In this document: positions 44,801 to 53,597 of the stretch, in pieces
How the letters are laid out: every line of letters begins with the position of its first letter
Numbering within the stretch: position 1 is the stretch's first letter
DNA from: Chitinophagales bacterium
GTDB lineage: Bacteria; Bacteroidota; Bacteroidia; Chitinophagales; Saprospiraceae
Direction of reading: 5' to 3'
Assembly (NCBI GenBank): GCA_013299105.1
Contig: JAAFJY010000001.1
Coordinates: 328,978 to 392,977 of the forward strand
DNA length: 64,000 nucleotides
Translations under genes and position numbers: made by a program
Notes under the pieces: model-generated
Told to the model about the DNA's origin: nothing
The model's input: only the letters and a program-made list of their open reading frames with translations
Database searches by the model: none

Positions 44801-47049
44801 TCTGTAAACAAGCTGTCGCCACGTCCCAGCAGCCTCCCCCCTTTTGCTGCGCTGTACCAGCTCAGGTAGCCCACCCCACTGGCTTTGAGGGTAGTGCGTT
44901 GATCGCTACAAAGGCGCAAGTAATGAGCAGGGGTGATGCTTTTGGGAGCCAAGGGCGAAAAGCAATCTTTGAACTTGGCCAAGATCATTTCGTTTCTCAG
45001 GCTGCTGAGGTAGGGTTGAAAAGCATTCTCGGTAGCGATTCCTGATTGCGATCGGCTGGCACCGAGGCAATAAATGTATTGGCTATCGACTACCATGTCT
45101 CTGAAAGAATCCCAGCTCTCTCCTCCAAAATAGGTGGACCAGATCATCTGGCCGTTTGCGTCCAATTTGGATAAAAAACCATCGGAGAAAGAGCCTCCAT
45201 AGCTCTCTTGCCAACTGTCGGTGCTGGTCAAGCCCAGGTTTTCATTGGTACCTCCACAAATGTAAACATGACCAGTGCCCCGTGGATCCAGGGCCAAAGT
45301 TGCCCCATGTTCTTCACCAAAGCCACCAACGTAGGTGCTCAACAACAACTGGCCGTTGGTGTTGAATTTGGCTAAAAAGGCATCTTGGGTACCTTTTCGA
45401 GACTTGTTGGCGGCATTCGCGGTAGTGGGAAAATCAGGCGAATAGGTATGTCCAGTGAGGTACAGGTTTTTTTGGGCGTCCAAAACCAAAACTCCAGAGC
45501 CCTCATACGCGCTGCCCCCAAAATAAGTGGCCCACAAAACATTGAAACTGGGATCAGTTTTTATCACAAAAATGTCCCCATCCCCCTTGTATTGACTTTG
45601 CAGCGCATTCCTCACGTTTAAACCGCCTTCAGAAGGGCCAACCATGTACAAGAAACCACGATCATCAGCAAGGATTTTAGAGAACCAAACCGTACCACTG
45701 AACCTTTGCTCGGAGCGAAATTCTCCAGCATCGGTAAAGCTAAGTAACAGCGACCTCCCATTGTAGCCTTGTAAAAGTGGGTCAAGCACATTTTGGTAAC
45801 CACCTCCAACACAGATATTGTTATATGGATCAGGGGTAATGGCTAAAGTATAGAAGACATCCCATTCGGGAGTGCCATAATAGCGAGCCCAGATACGGGT
45901 TCCATCAGGTCTTAGTTTGACCAGTATCCCATCCGATTCGCCAGCTAAAGCAGAGGTGCCAAATGCGCCCGCGCTGGCAATGCCATTGCTGGAATAGGTA
46001 TAGCCACAAAAAACCAGGTTGCCCTCAAAGTCGATAGCCATATCGGTGAAATCATCAAATTCGCTACCCCCATAAAAACCAGCCCAGATTCTTTGTCCTT
46101 GCTTGTTAAAAACAGCGATCAGGCCATCGGTCTTTCCACCAGCAGTAGATTGGTGCACGCCAGTGGTCGCCAAATTCAATGAACTCCCGGTTGAACCATA
46201 AATAAGCAAATGTCCTTTGCCGTCATCCAGCATCCCTTCGGCATACTCATCGCCAGTATCGCCAAAATAAGTGGCCCAAAGCAGCGTGGGGGTAGGGTCA
46301 ACGATCAATTTTTCTTCGAGCACCGTGCTTGGTCCTTTTAAGCCTATGACCAATCGACCATTGTTTTGCTCGATCAGTTGGTATTGGACTTCGACTGCTG
46401 TTTCTGTTTTTTCCCAATAACTGGCTGGAATGCTTTCGCTCAAAGTACCCATTTTCAGGTGCAAGTCGATTTTTGCTGGCGAAAAAGTGGTGGCATTTGC
46501 ACCTCGGTATTCCATCCGAATGTCAGCCAGTCTCGCACCAGGGTGTAGGATAAAATTGTATTCAACGGGTTTGGCGGTACCGGGTCGAGCCACCCATTCC
46601 AGGTCGATGTTGGGATAAAGGTTGCGGCAGGTGATTTTTTGGTAATGCCACACTTTCAAGCCATCCGAATGCGGATCCGGGTAGTACATTAGGTAATCAT
46701 CAGCGCAGTCCAATGCTTCGATTTGAGCATTGGGATTGGCCCCAAGGAAGTTGACATCTACCCGATGGAAGTCGTAGGATTTTGGTACGCTACGCTTTTC
46801 TTTGATACGTTGGTCGATGAAAGTGGTATCTCCATTGCTTTGATAAGCATCGTAACTAAAGCCCTCGGCATGGATCTGGACCTTCAAGCCCCGCTGTGCG
46901 TTGTACAAAAAAAGCGCTGAAGAGGGCGAGCCATCCTGGGTAAGCACCTGGCCCTTGTTTTCAACAAAGCCATAAGGCTGCATTTTTTGACCAAAAATTG
47001 GCCCGAGCAGAAAGCATAAACAAGCAACGAGTAAATAGTCGGTTTTCAT
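41845..47049 (-). CDS. giant T9SS cargo: SBBP propeller, PKD-like repeats, type B sorting domain
   Basis: A 1734-residue exported protein. After the signal peptide comes an N-terminal domain with the FVENKGQVLTQDG motif, then beta-propeller (SBBP) repeats at about residues 265-690 (LWATYFGGSAYEG, WSTYFGGESWDS, LSTYVGGFGEEHG). From about 778 to 1268 run seven regular ~70-residue repeats, each with two cysteines (CxGDSLSLxGSGA...WDxGVxDG...YTLIG...CKDTAQV). About five more divergent repeats follow. The last ~85 residues (VPNAFSPNADGQND, YDRWGNLLYRG, GTYFYRLSG) are a type B (CHU_C) sorting domain. It is probably a surface adhesin or secreted matrix protein. Confidence 0.93.
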   Translation of the reverse strand: MKTDYLLVACLCFLLGPIFGQKMQPYGFVENKGQVLTQDGSPSSALFLYNAQRGLKVQIHAEGFSYDAYQSNGDTTFIDQRIKEKRSVPKSYDFHRVDVNFLGANPNAQIEALDCADDYLMYYPDPHSDGLKVWHYQKITCRNLYPNIDLEWVARPGTAKPVEYNFILHPGARLADIRMEYRGANATTFSPAKIDLHLKMGTLSESIPASYWEKTETAVEVQYQLIEQNNGRLVIGLKGPSTVLEEKLIVDPTPTLLWATYFGDTGDEYAEGMLDDGKGHLLIYGSTGSSLNLATTGVHQSTAGGKTDGLIAVFNKQGQRIWAGFYGGSEFDDFTDMAIDFEGNLVFCGYTYSSNGIASAGAFGTSALAGESDGILVKLRPDGTRIWARYYGTPEWDVFYTLAITPDPYNNICVGGGYQNVLDPLLQGYNGRSLLLSFTDAGEFRSEQRFSGTVWFSKILADDRGFLYMVGPSEGGLNVRNALQSQYKGDGDIFVIKTDPSFNVLWATYFGGSAYEGSGVLVLDAQKNLYLTGHTYSPDFPTTANAANKSRKGTQDAFLAKFNTNGQLLLSTYVGGFGEEHGATLALDPRGTGHVYICGGTNENLGLTSTDSWQESYGGSFSDGFLSKLDANGQMIWSTYFGGESWDSFRDMVVDSQYIYCLGASRSQSGIATENAFQPYLSSLRNEMILAKFKDCFSPLAPKSITPAHYLRLCSDQRTTLKASGVGYLSWYSAAKGGRLLGRGDSLFTEPLTQTTTFYVQDSLCERPSARTAITVQVTPRPNVFVGPAQVRACVGEPITLQASGAIFHTWDGDAVNGRPFVPAQSRTYRVIATGLLGCRDTGYVEVILRPRPQVSGGPDQLVCGDQNVVLKGSGANTYTWDRGVVDGQAFKTTVGGIYKVIGTDQTGCKDTAQVILTIRPKIEITVGPNRDICKGDTLSLKASGAATYDWDQGIKNGEVFQPDQSRTYTVIGTDANQCKDTAQVQVQVNERPQVVAGADQRVCLGDSIQLKGSGASTYQWSDGVKDGVFFAPQSSQTYTLIGSNGGTCLDTAQVKITVLPRPQVVASPNLSICAREKITLTGSGAKDLSWDRGVVNGRPFQPSESAVFTLTGVDENQCKDTAQVRVTVRPRPDLNVAFYEEICEGQSLTLSGQGASKYTWDQGVQNGVPFKPRQSSTYLLIGENDVACKDTLNVKVTVKPRPRLSTGPDRSICAGDSLSLRGSGAPNLIWDQGVKDGQAFRPQNTATYTLIGLNEQNCADTIKVLVEVNPLPFVRLPGTVAACAGNSLALNAEFGTGTPPYRLSWSNGASGPSISFRPENSGAIAVTITDAKQCQASTQSIIQVNPKPRASITAPRRVCEADSLSLQASATQGRAPYLFSWNNENNGTRLTIASAQAQKYSLYTSDASGCRDTLLYELKVEPKPKIQVQPSQDIRLCEGLPLLIQASGGSDYTWTNPRNVKTQGAQLSQSTPLGGIYQLSVGNTQGCTAKTEVKVDILPRPVANIEGPGQVCAGEKATLKASGGSIYRWSNGSSSNELKVNPVRNSVYELEVKDQNACADTTTFALQVQALPVLALPAKIDLKLGKTIELKVGQDAERYQWSPAEGLSCTDCPNPVFKAQKGGQYCVAAFLNGCQKDTCTTITVSGDCPVYVPNAFSPNADGQNDTFCAYSPCLSQVELSIYDRWGNLLYRGDCWDGRSRGQELVIGTYFYRLSGMDVLGARVTQAGEFWLGR

Positions 47050-47150
47050 GGGAATATGATTGGTCTAGAAAAGAATGGAGGTGTAAGGGCGTTTTTAAAT
47101 AAAAACATACCCAAATCGCATATTTTCGGTTCCACCAAGACCCTATCCTA

Positions 47151-47182
47151 GTTGAAATGTTGAAGGGTTGAAATGTTGAAAA
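47151..47182. repeat. 16-bp tandem doublet (family C)
   Basis: Two tandem units, GTTGAAATGTTGAAGG and GTTGAAATGTTGAAAA, in the divergent gap between the giant T9SS cargo gene and porQ. No gene was found in 47050-47488. Confidence 0.85.
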
Positions 47183-47451
47183 GCGGAACCCTGAATGGTG
47201 TCAAAGTGCAGTAGATTTGGGTATTTTTTTGTTTGCCCCCTAATTGCAAAACATAAAAGTAAGATATTTACGAAGGCGAGATTAAAAATGATAAATAAGT
47301 GTAAGCGAAAAGCCATTCCGTGTAAGGTTTACTTGAATATTCGCAAAAATGCGCAGCGAATCAGTTCTCAAAGTCATCCATAAAGTACATTCAATTTGAT
47401 CACAAGGACGACAAAGCCCAATTCAAGGCTAAAACCTTCAAAAATGGGTGC

Positions 47452-47459
47452 TAACTTTG
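47452..47459 (+). promoter_or_regulatory. candidate porQ -7 box
   Basis: TAACTTTG is an exact match to TAnnTTTG, 29 bp before the porQ start at 47489. A clear -33 TTTG is lacking. It supports the internal start over the upstream in-frame one. Confidence 0.5.
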
Positions 47460-47488
47460 CCTCAAACCCTGAACCAAAACCAATCATC

Positions 47489-48553
47489 ATGGCTCATCGT
47501 CTCCTGCTGCTGTTTTGTGGATTGTTGTGCTGGCAAAACGCCTTTGCGCAAATCGTAGGTGGCAGGACCACTTTTTCGTTTCTGCGGCTACCAGCTACGG
47601 CGCGGATCAGTGGCTTGGGAGGAAACCTGATTACCGTAGTTGACGACGATGTGAGCCTGGCTTGGGGCAATCCCGCAGCACTCAATCCCTCCATGCACCA
47701 GCAATTGGCTTTCAACCACGGTTTTTTGCCTGCAGGCATCCAATTTGGTTCTTTCAATTATGGCCACCAATGGAAAGAGAAAGGCCCCAGCCTGCACGCC
47801 GGGGTGCAGTACATCAACTACGGGGAGATGAACCTCAATGACGAGTTTTTTCAGAACTTAGGTACCTTCAAGGCCAATGAACTGGCCTTGTGCTTGGGTG
47901 GTTCTTACCAAGTTTACGAGCGCATCAACCTGGGAGCCAACTTGCGGCTGATCAATTCCAGCCTGGGGCAATATTCCTCGGCGGCCATGTCATCAGACCT
48001 CGCCATGACCTACCAAGACACCGCCAAACGCATGGTTTTCAGCGTGGTGGCGCGCAATGTGGGTGGGCAATTTTCGCCTTTTGACCCGCAAATTGAGCGC
48101 GAACCGCTGCCTTTGGATGTGCAAATTGGTTTTTCCAAACGCCTCAAATACCTGCCGTTTCGTTTCTCGGTCATCTACACCCATTTCAACCGCTGGAACT
48201 TGCTTTACGATGACCCCAACCAGGAAAATGGCAGCTTGTTCCTGGGCGAGGAGCCCAAAGAACCTGGTGAATTCAACCTTTGGCTCGATAATTTTTTCCG
48301 CCACTTCATTTTCAACGGAGAATTATTGATTGGCGAAAAAGAGAATTTTCGCCTGCGTTTTGGCTACAATTATCGCTTGCACAAGGAACTGACCGTGCAG
48401 GGCTTCAGCAGCCTGGCTGGATTTTCGTTTGGTACGGGTTTCAAGATCAATCGTTTTCGCATCGACCTGGGCCGCAGCGTGTATCACCTGGCTGGCGGGC
48501 AAACCCAGTTGAGCATCGCTACGAATTTTCGGGAGTTTAGAAAAAGGGGGTGA
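47489..48553 (+). CDS. porQ: type IX secretion system protein PorQ
   Basis: A 354-residue outer-membrane barrel protein of the FadL-like fold. The ATG at 47489 opens a signal peptide (MAHRLLLLFCGLLCWQNAFAQ). The mature N-terminus GGRTTFSFLRLPATARISGLGG followed by DDVSLAWGNPAALNP is the PorQ hallmark. With PorZ, PorU and PorV it belongs to the set that supports attachment of T9SS cargo at the cell surface. It lies between two genes encoding T9SS-sorted proteins, although no other por gene is present in the window. Confidence 0.92.
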   Translation: MAHRLLLLFCGLLCWQNAFAQIVGGRTTFSFLRLPATARISGLGGNLITVVDDDVSLAWGNPAALNPSMHQQLAFNHGFLPAGIQFGSFNYGHQWKEKGPSLHAGVQYINYGEMNLNDEFFQNLGTFKANELALCLGGSYQVYERINLGANLRLINSSLGQYSSAAMSSDLAMTYQDTAKRMVFSVVARNVGGQFSPFDPQIEREPLPLDVQIGFSKRLKYLPFRFSVIYTHFNRWNLLYDDPNQENGSLFLGEEPKEPGEFNLWLDNFFRHFIFNGELLIGEKENFRLRFGYNYRLHKELTVQGFSSLAGFSFGTGFKINRFRIDLGRSVYHLAGGQTQLSIATNFREFRKRG

Positions 48554-48581
48554 ATACGCTATTTGCCATTATTTGGATGGG

Positions 48582-48648
48582 CTGCACCCATCGCTGACAT
48601 ATTGCGCCCTTTCCGACTGCACCCATCGCTGACATATTGCGCCCTTTC
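48582..48648. repeat. 35-bp-period tandem duplication
   Basis: A 32-bp segment starting CTGCACCCATCGCTGACATA occurs at 48582-48613 and again, identically, at 48617-48648, separated by CGA. It lies 29 bp after porQ, followed by a short inverted family A fragment (about 48655-48720, with GCGAGCCCC and CATAACTCATAA units). Confidence 0.9.
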
Positions 48649-48726
48649 AGGGCTTCAAAGAGTATGATCCAAAGTGGAGGCGAGCCCCTACTCATAACTC
48701 ATAATTCATAACTCACAACCATCGAA

Positions 48727-50442
48727 TCAGCGCACAATTCCCACCTTGCTCCAATACACCCTTTGTTTTTGATCCATCCAGCGCAGCCAATACATACCCG
48801 TAGGCAAATTGGGGCAATCCACCTGGCTGTTTTGCCCATCAAAGCGTACTTGCGGCATCACTTGGCCTGCTTGGTTGAGCATTTGTACCTTGGTAATTTG
48901 CACTCCTTGGGGGGCTTTTAGCCAAAAACTGCCTTGCGAAGGGTTGGGGCTGATGAGCAGGTTTTTGCCCAAATCTTCCAAATTCCTACTGGCAGTGGTC
49001 CGACAATTCAAAGCCACTGCCTGCTCTTGAAACAAGAATGGGCCATTGTCGCCTTCGTTGCTTTCGGTCACTTTTTTTAAGTCGTCAATGCTGAAACCCA
49101 GGAAAAAATTACCACTGTTCAAGCGCCCACACAAGTCGATGCTGCGGCTGAACTGAGCGGTGCCATTGGCCGACAAGCGGGCCAGCGAATCCACGCCCAG
49201 CAATTTTGGGTTGTTGAAAGCCGCATTGTCGGCTGCGAAGTAAGCGATCCGAAAACCCGTTGCCGCTGCGGTTCCATTGTTGCGAACGGTGAGGCTAAAA
49301 GTGGCCTTGTTGTCATTGATTTCTACTTTCTGGCTCACCCGCTCCAGGTTGGCCAGTTCGGGCACGGCGCTGCAAGCGGCGATATCCGCTGCGACGTTGC
49401 TGCGCAGGGTAGCCAGGCGTTTGTACACGTTGCTGCCAGGGCATTCAGTAGCACAGCCGTCTTGGTGGCCGCAGATGTGGTTGAGCACCTTGTTGCTGCG
49501 GGCATGAAAAGAGTTGCTGAGCGGATCAATGTTGGAATTGCAGGATTTCCAGGCCAAAATGTCCTCCAGTTTTGAAAGCATTTGTTCCGAAGGTTCAATT
49601 TCCTGGTAATTTCCCATCAAACATACGCCCATCGTACCCGTATTAGTCGAGCAAAAATGGGCACCGATGACGTTGTTGCCGCCACCGCGTCCTTCGTACA
49701 AAACCCCATTGGGATCAATCAGAAAATTGTAAGCAATGTCGCAATACTGCCGGGTATTGACGTGAAAATCCCAGATACCCAGCACCACTTGTGCCCAGTT
49801 GCGGGCTGTATTGACCCCAGCGGAATGGTGAACCACCAAATGCGTAACCGCAGCCGTACTAGGCGGACCACAAGCCCCAGGAGCACCCCAATCGGCCCTG
49901 CTCACCGATTGCGGCAGGGGGCAGGGGCAGCCGCGCAATTCGATGGACCCAGGCTGCTGTTGGATGCTTGCTCGCTCTGCTGCGCTGGGTAAAATCGGGT
50001 TGAAGAGGTGGATTTCAATGTTGGGCAAGTCACTTCCACCCTCAACTTTGATTTGCAAAAAACGCTGATCGGCTGCCAAAAAACGCAACTCCGTGCTTTG
50101 GACGCCGTTTTCATCATCCAAATGCCGCTCCACTGGCAGTTTTTGCCAATCACTCCATTCTCCAGTACTTTTTTTGCTACGGTAACTCGGCACAATTTTC
50201 TCAACAGTGCCCTGCCAACTCAGCGCCAGGGTGTAAAACTCGTCTATGCGTTGGGCAAAATCCAGTTCCAGCGCCTTGGTAAGCAAAACGCCAGTCTGCA
50301 AGTTTTGGGATTCCAACAATTGTTCGTTCAATACCAAACGCTGGCGATTGCTGCGGATGCGCAGGTCGGCTTGGGAGCTTTGGGCGCAGAGCGGAGTCAA
50401 CAAGGAATACCCAATAAGTACGATAACAAGCAACTTTTTCAT
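48727..50442 (-). CDS. T9SS-sorted N-acetylmuramoyl-L-alanine amidase
   Basis: A 571-residue exported protein. Signal peptide at 1-20; a beta domain up to about 165; then a PGRP/amidase_2 catalytic domain (about 180-345) with zinc ligands in THLVVHHSAG, the CGHQDGC histidine and the TECPG cysteine, and the YNFLIDPNGVLYEGRGG motif. A CARDB-like Ig domain follows (LERVSQKVEINDNKATFSLTVRNNG). The final ~75 residues (LLISPNPSQGSFWLK... GMYWLRW) are a type A T9SS sorting domain. It would cleave the peptide from the glycan of peptidoglycan outside the cell, possibly that of other bacteria. Confidence 0.93.
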   Translation of the reverse strand: MKKLLVIVLIGYSLLTPLCAQSSQADLRIRSNRQRLVLNEQLLESQNLQTGVLLTKALELDFAQRIDEFYTLALSWQGTVEKIVPSYRSKKSTGEWSDWQKLPVERHLDDENGVQSTELRFLAADQRFLQIKVEGGSDLPNIEIHLFNPILPSAAERASIQQQPGSIELRGCPCPLPQSVSRADWGAPGACGPPSTAAVTHLVVHHSAGVNTARNWAQVVLGIWDFHVNTRQYCDIAYNFLIDPNGVLYEGRGGGNNVIGAHFCSTNTGTMGVCLMGNYQEIEPSEQMLSKLEDILAWKSCNSNIDPLSNSFHARSNKVLNHICGHQDGCATECPGSNVYKRLATLRSNVAADIAACSAVPELANLERVSQKVEINDNKATFSLTVRNNGTAAATGFRIAYFAADNAAFNNPKLLGVDSLARLSANGTAQFSRSIDLCGRLNSGNFFLGFSIDDLKKVTESNEGDNGPFLFQEQAVALNCRTTASRNLEDLGKNLLISPNPSQGSFWLKAPQGVQITKVQMLNQAGQVMPQVRFDGQNSQVDCPNLPTGMYWLRWMDQKQRVYWSKVGIVR

Positions 50443-50705
50443 ACTACGCGGATTTTGGTCAATACGCCAAATGTAACAGTTTAAGCGCTAAGAAATAGCA
50501 AAAAACAAACGCTAAACCACCATTGCATACCAGACCGCAAAAGATTTTTGCAAAAGCAAAAGAAGATTTTGAAACTCAAAAGTGACAAAAGATAACAAAA
50601 GTATTTACCTCAACGTGTTGAAGCATAATCATCGTTGCGCTGAAATCTCCGCCATTGAGACCAAGGTCCTCATTCCCCCAAACTCAAACAACCACACCCC
50701 TCATC

Positions 50706-52895
50706 TCATCCATTCCACCAAAAAGTCAATTTCGCCACCAAAGCCCGATTCCTGATTTGCAGGTTGTCAGACAAGTAGTTGTCGGTATAAACGATGAAAA
50801 AATCGGAAGCTGGGCTGTAGCGCCATTGGAAACGCAGGTTGAGGTTCACGTTTTTGATCTGGTTGTTGTACTGGATGAAGTTGGTGATGAAGAGTTTGTT
50901 GCTCAAGGTCAGGTCAATGCGCGGGCCGACCAGCCAAAAATCGTAGTTCTTGTTGCGCAATTTGGCGGGCAAAACCGCAGCTTCGCCAAAGTCCAGGTGG
51001 TTGTAATCCACCCGCATGGTGATGGCCGCATAAGGTTGCCAGCGGTAGCCAATTTCCCCAGAAATGCGCGTGCGATTGCCTTCGCCATAGAAGCCACCCA
51101 AGCGCACATTGGCATTGTAGGTGAACACGCTCTGGGGCTTGGACTGGATGTTGAACCCATAAAAATTCCAGGTGTGGTCGGTGCCGCGAGCCAGGGTGTC
51201 CACGCCAAAATTGGTGGGGTCGAAGGGGCGCAAGAGTTTCACATAATCCTGGCCGCCAAAAAAGAAGAAGTCGGTGCGGTTGCGCAAATTGATCCGGTAA
51301 CTCATGAAGTACTCGTAATCGGTCTGCTGCCCATCGGGGGTGAAAAAGTTGAAGTGCTCAAAACCCGGTCCGTGACTCAAAATTGTTTTTGACTTGGGAA
51401 AAAACAGGTACCCCAAATTGGTATTGAAATTTTGGTAGTTCACCCGTGGCACGAAGCCCACCTCGGCGCGGTAGTTTTGTCCTACATTCTCGTAGCCCAG
51501 GCCATAAGTCCAGTGTTTGGCATTGTGCTGGATCGATGCGACAAGGCTCTGATCCTTGTCGTCGATGTTGGGCGTAAAACTTTTCAGGTACATCAGTTTC
51601 CCCCGCCAAATGTTGTCTTTGGAGAGCAGGTTGTATTCGAAACCCAGGTTGCGGTTGTAGCGATTGATTTTCTTAGGGTCCTGCAACTGCTCGTAGTCGG
51701 AGGTTTGCTTGTTGACGGCCAGAAGAGAGATATTGGAGCGGGCAAACAGTTGCCTTTGTAGGGCCAAAACTGCAAAATTTTGCCCCGGCGTGCCTTGCCC
51801 ATCCGCGCCAGTTTGCATGTCCATCAAGCCGATGCGCCAGTTTTTATCCAGCTTCCCACTCAAGCGCGCACCGTAGCGGATCGGGGCATTCAAACCAATG
51901 CGGCGCGAGAAAAAAGGCCGCACCGTACGGGTGCCGAAATTGGTGAACAAGTCGCCGTTTTCGATGAAAAATTGGCGGCGTTCGGGGAAAAATAGCTCGA
52001 AGCGATCGAGGTTGGTCTGTTGTTGGTCAACTTCTACTTGCGAAAAATCGGGGTTTATCGTCAAGTCCAGGTTGAGGGCCGAGGTGACAGCAATTTTGGC
52101 ATCGCCGCCAAAATCAATGTTCCCTTTGCTAGCGGTTTTTTTGGCGTAATCCTTGCTCACCCCACTGAGCAAATAAGGAATCAAAGACACGTTCAAACCC
52201 GCCGGAGGTGGCGCTTCGTCCCAAACCAGGGTGCCCGCATAAGCCAAACTGGCGGTCGGAAACTGGCGCGGCACGGGAGCCCAAGCCGATTTTTCAGTCG
52301 TTTTCAAGTCCAGGCGGCTGAAATTGATCCCCCAGCGGGTGATGCCAGGTTTATAGCGCAGGGTTTTGAAGGGTACTGCCATTTCAAAAATCCAGACATT
52401 GTCGTCATTGGTGACCTCGGAAATCCACTTGTTGTCCCAACTCAAGTTGGCCGATCCACCATCGAACAATTGCCCATCCCATTGGGCACCTTCAGCATTG
52501 GAGCCAAAAGTGAAGCCATTGGTTTGGTCATCGAAAGGATCGAGAAAGAGTAAGAAATTGTCATTGCGGCCAAAATTGAAGTCGCGGCGCAAAGACTCCA
52601 CCATGTACGGGCCAGGCAATTTGTCGTAATTGACCGCGATGAGGTACAGGTTTTGGTCATCGTACAACATTCGGACTTCGGTGCGCACCTGGGCCCGGCT
52701 GGTGTCCATCGGCAAAACCATGTGAAAAGCAGTGGCCAAATCCGCGCCTTGCCAAGCGGCTTCGTCAGCTTTGCCATCCACCTTGATCGGCCCATTTGCG
52801 CGGTGGATGTGGTACTCTAATTGGGCATTTTTCTTTTGTGAAAACAGGGTAGTAGTGCAACAAGCAAATAGTAGCAGCAGATGAAATGCACGCAT
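50706..52895 (-). CDS. DUF5916 outer-membrane protein with CBM9-like domain
   Basis: A 729-residue exported protein. After the signal peptide a family 9 carbohydrate-binding-like domain covers about residues 28-215 (GPIKVDGKADEAAWQGAD, RNDNFLLFLDPFDDQTNGFTFGSNAEG). The rest is the DUF5916 region, a long barrel-like series with the hallmark NPDFSQVEVDQQQTNLDRFELFFPERRQFFIENGDLF. Such proteins are common in Bacteroidota; function is unknown, possibly binding or import of glycans. It stands alone, leftward, upstream of the amidase gene by 263 bp without repeats between. Confidence 0.9.
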   Translation of the reverse strand: MRAFHLLLLFACCTTTLFSQKKNAQLEYHIHRANGPIKVDGKADEAAWQGADLATAFHMVLPMDTSRAQVRTEVRMLYDDQNLYLIAVNYDKLPGPYMVESLRRDFNFGRNDNFLLFLDPFDDQTNGFTFGSNAEGAQWDGQLFDGGSANLSWDNKWISEVTNDDNVWIFEMAVPFKTLRYKPGITRWGINFSRLDLKTTEKSAWAPVPRQFPTASLAYAGTLVWDEAPPPAGLNVSLIPYLLSGVSKDYAKKTASKGNIDFGGDAKIAVTSALNLDLTINPDFSQVEVDQQQTNLDRFELFFPERRQFFIENGDLFTNFGTRTVRPFFSRRIGLNAPIRYGARLSGKLDKNWRIGLMDMQTGADGQGTPGQNFAVLALQRQLFARSNISLLAVNKQTSDYEQLQDPKKINRYNRNLGFEYNLLSKDNIWRGKLMYLKSFTPNIDDKDQSLVASIQHNAKHWTYGLGYENVGQNYRAEVGFVPRVNYQNFNTNLGYLFFPKSKTILSHGPGFEHFNFFTPDGQQTDYEYFMSYRINLRNRTDFFFFGGQDYVKLLRPFDPTNFGVDTLARGTDHTWNFYGFNIQSKPQSVFTYNANVRLGGFYGEGNRTRISGEIGYRWQPYAAITMRVDYNHLDFGEAAVLPAKLRNKNYDFWLVGPRIDLTLSNKLFITNFIQYNNQIKNVNLNLRFQWRYSPASDFFIVYTDNYLSDNLQIRNRALVAKLTFWWNG

Positions 52896-53093
52896 CAGTC
52901 GGTTTTTTATCCCGAAGGTAGAGTTTTGAAGCAGAAAAGGAGCAGGAATAAACCCGGAAGTTGACTAGCGACGGATGAAAGGGGATGAAAGGCGTTAGGG
53001 TAGAAAAATCGTAATTTTTTTTTCGATTAACACCTCATTAACCAGGCTTTTTAGCCACTTGCGACATCTTTGTTTCGATTAAACACTCACCCG

Positions 53094-53597
53094 ATGCGTT
53101 CTACACTGATCTTATTGTTATTCTTGCCCTGGTTTTTCCATTGCCAACGAGAAGTGGCTCCAGCACATTATCCCAAAAGTGTAGGAGACATTGATTTCGA
53201 TCCTAGGCTCGATAACCCGGAGTTCAAAATTTGCAACTCCTACGTTTACCAGTATTTCAATCTTGGCTATGGGGTAGAGTATGAAGGTGAAAAACTTGCC
53301 ATTGAAAAGGTTTTTCAGGAAGAATACCAGCCGGGAAAGGCCAAAAAACAAAGTGGCACCATCCGTATCCGTTTTCTCGTCAATTGCAAAGGAGAAATGG
53401 ACCGCTTTCGTGCGATTGGCATGGATGAAAACTGGAATGAAAAAACCTTTCACCCTTCCATCACTGGTCAGCTCATTGCCATTGCCAAAAGTCTCAAAGG
53501 CTGGAAGCCAAAAGTTGATCAAGGCAATCGGATAGACTTTTACCAATACCTGATTTTCAAAATTGAAAAAGGGGAAATCATCGAAATTTTGCCATGA
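53094..53597 (+). CDS. hypothetical lipoprotein
   Basis: A 167-residue protein that starts at the ATG at 53094; an upstream in-frame ATG adds eight residues. It has a hydrophobic N-terminus ending in a cysteine (LLFLPWFFHC), a possible lipobox. The second half, with GTIRIRFLVNCKGEMDRFRAIGMDENWNEKTF, resembles the TonB C-terminal-like fold seen in small envelope proteins, where a phrase such as 'RFVVNCKGETGRFRV' recurs; this is a tentative reading. The stop overlaps the next gene's start (ATGA). Confidence 0.65.
   Translation: MRSTLILLLFLPWFFHCQREVAPAHYPKSVGDIDFDPRLDNPEFKICNSYVYQYFNLGYGVEYEGEKLAIEKVFQEEYQPGKAKKQSGTIRIRFLVNCKGEMDRFRAIGMDENWNEKTFHPSITGQLIAIAKSLKGWKPKVDQGNRIDFYQYLIFKIEKGEIIEILP

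Noticed and set aside
43939-45045. 368-codon and other open frames opposite the PKD-like repeats
   Set aside because: The repeated DNA of the giant T9SS gene gives periodic antisense frames; the translations merely repeat the reverse pattern and lack start context or domains.
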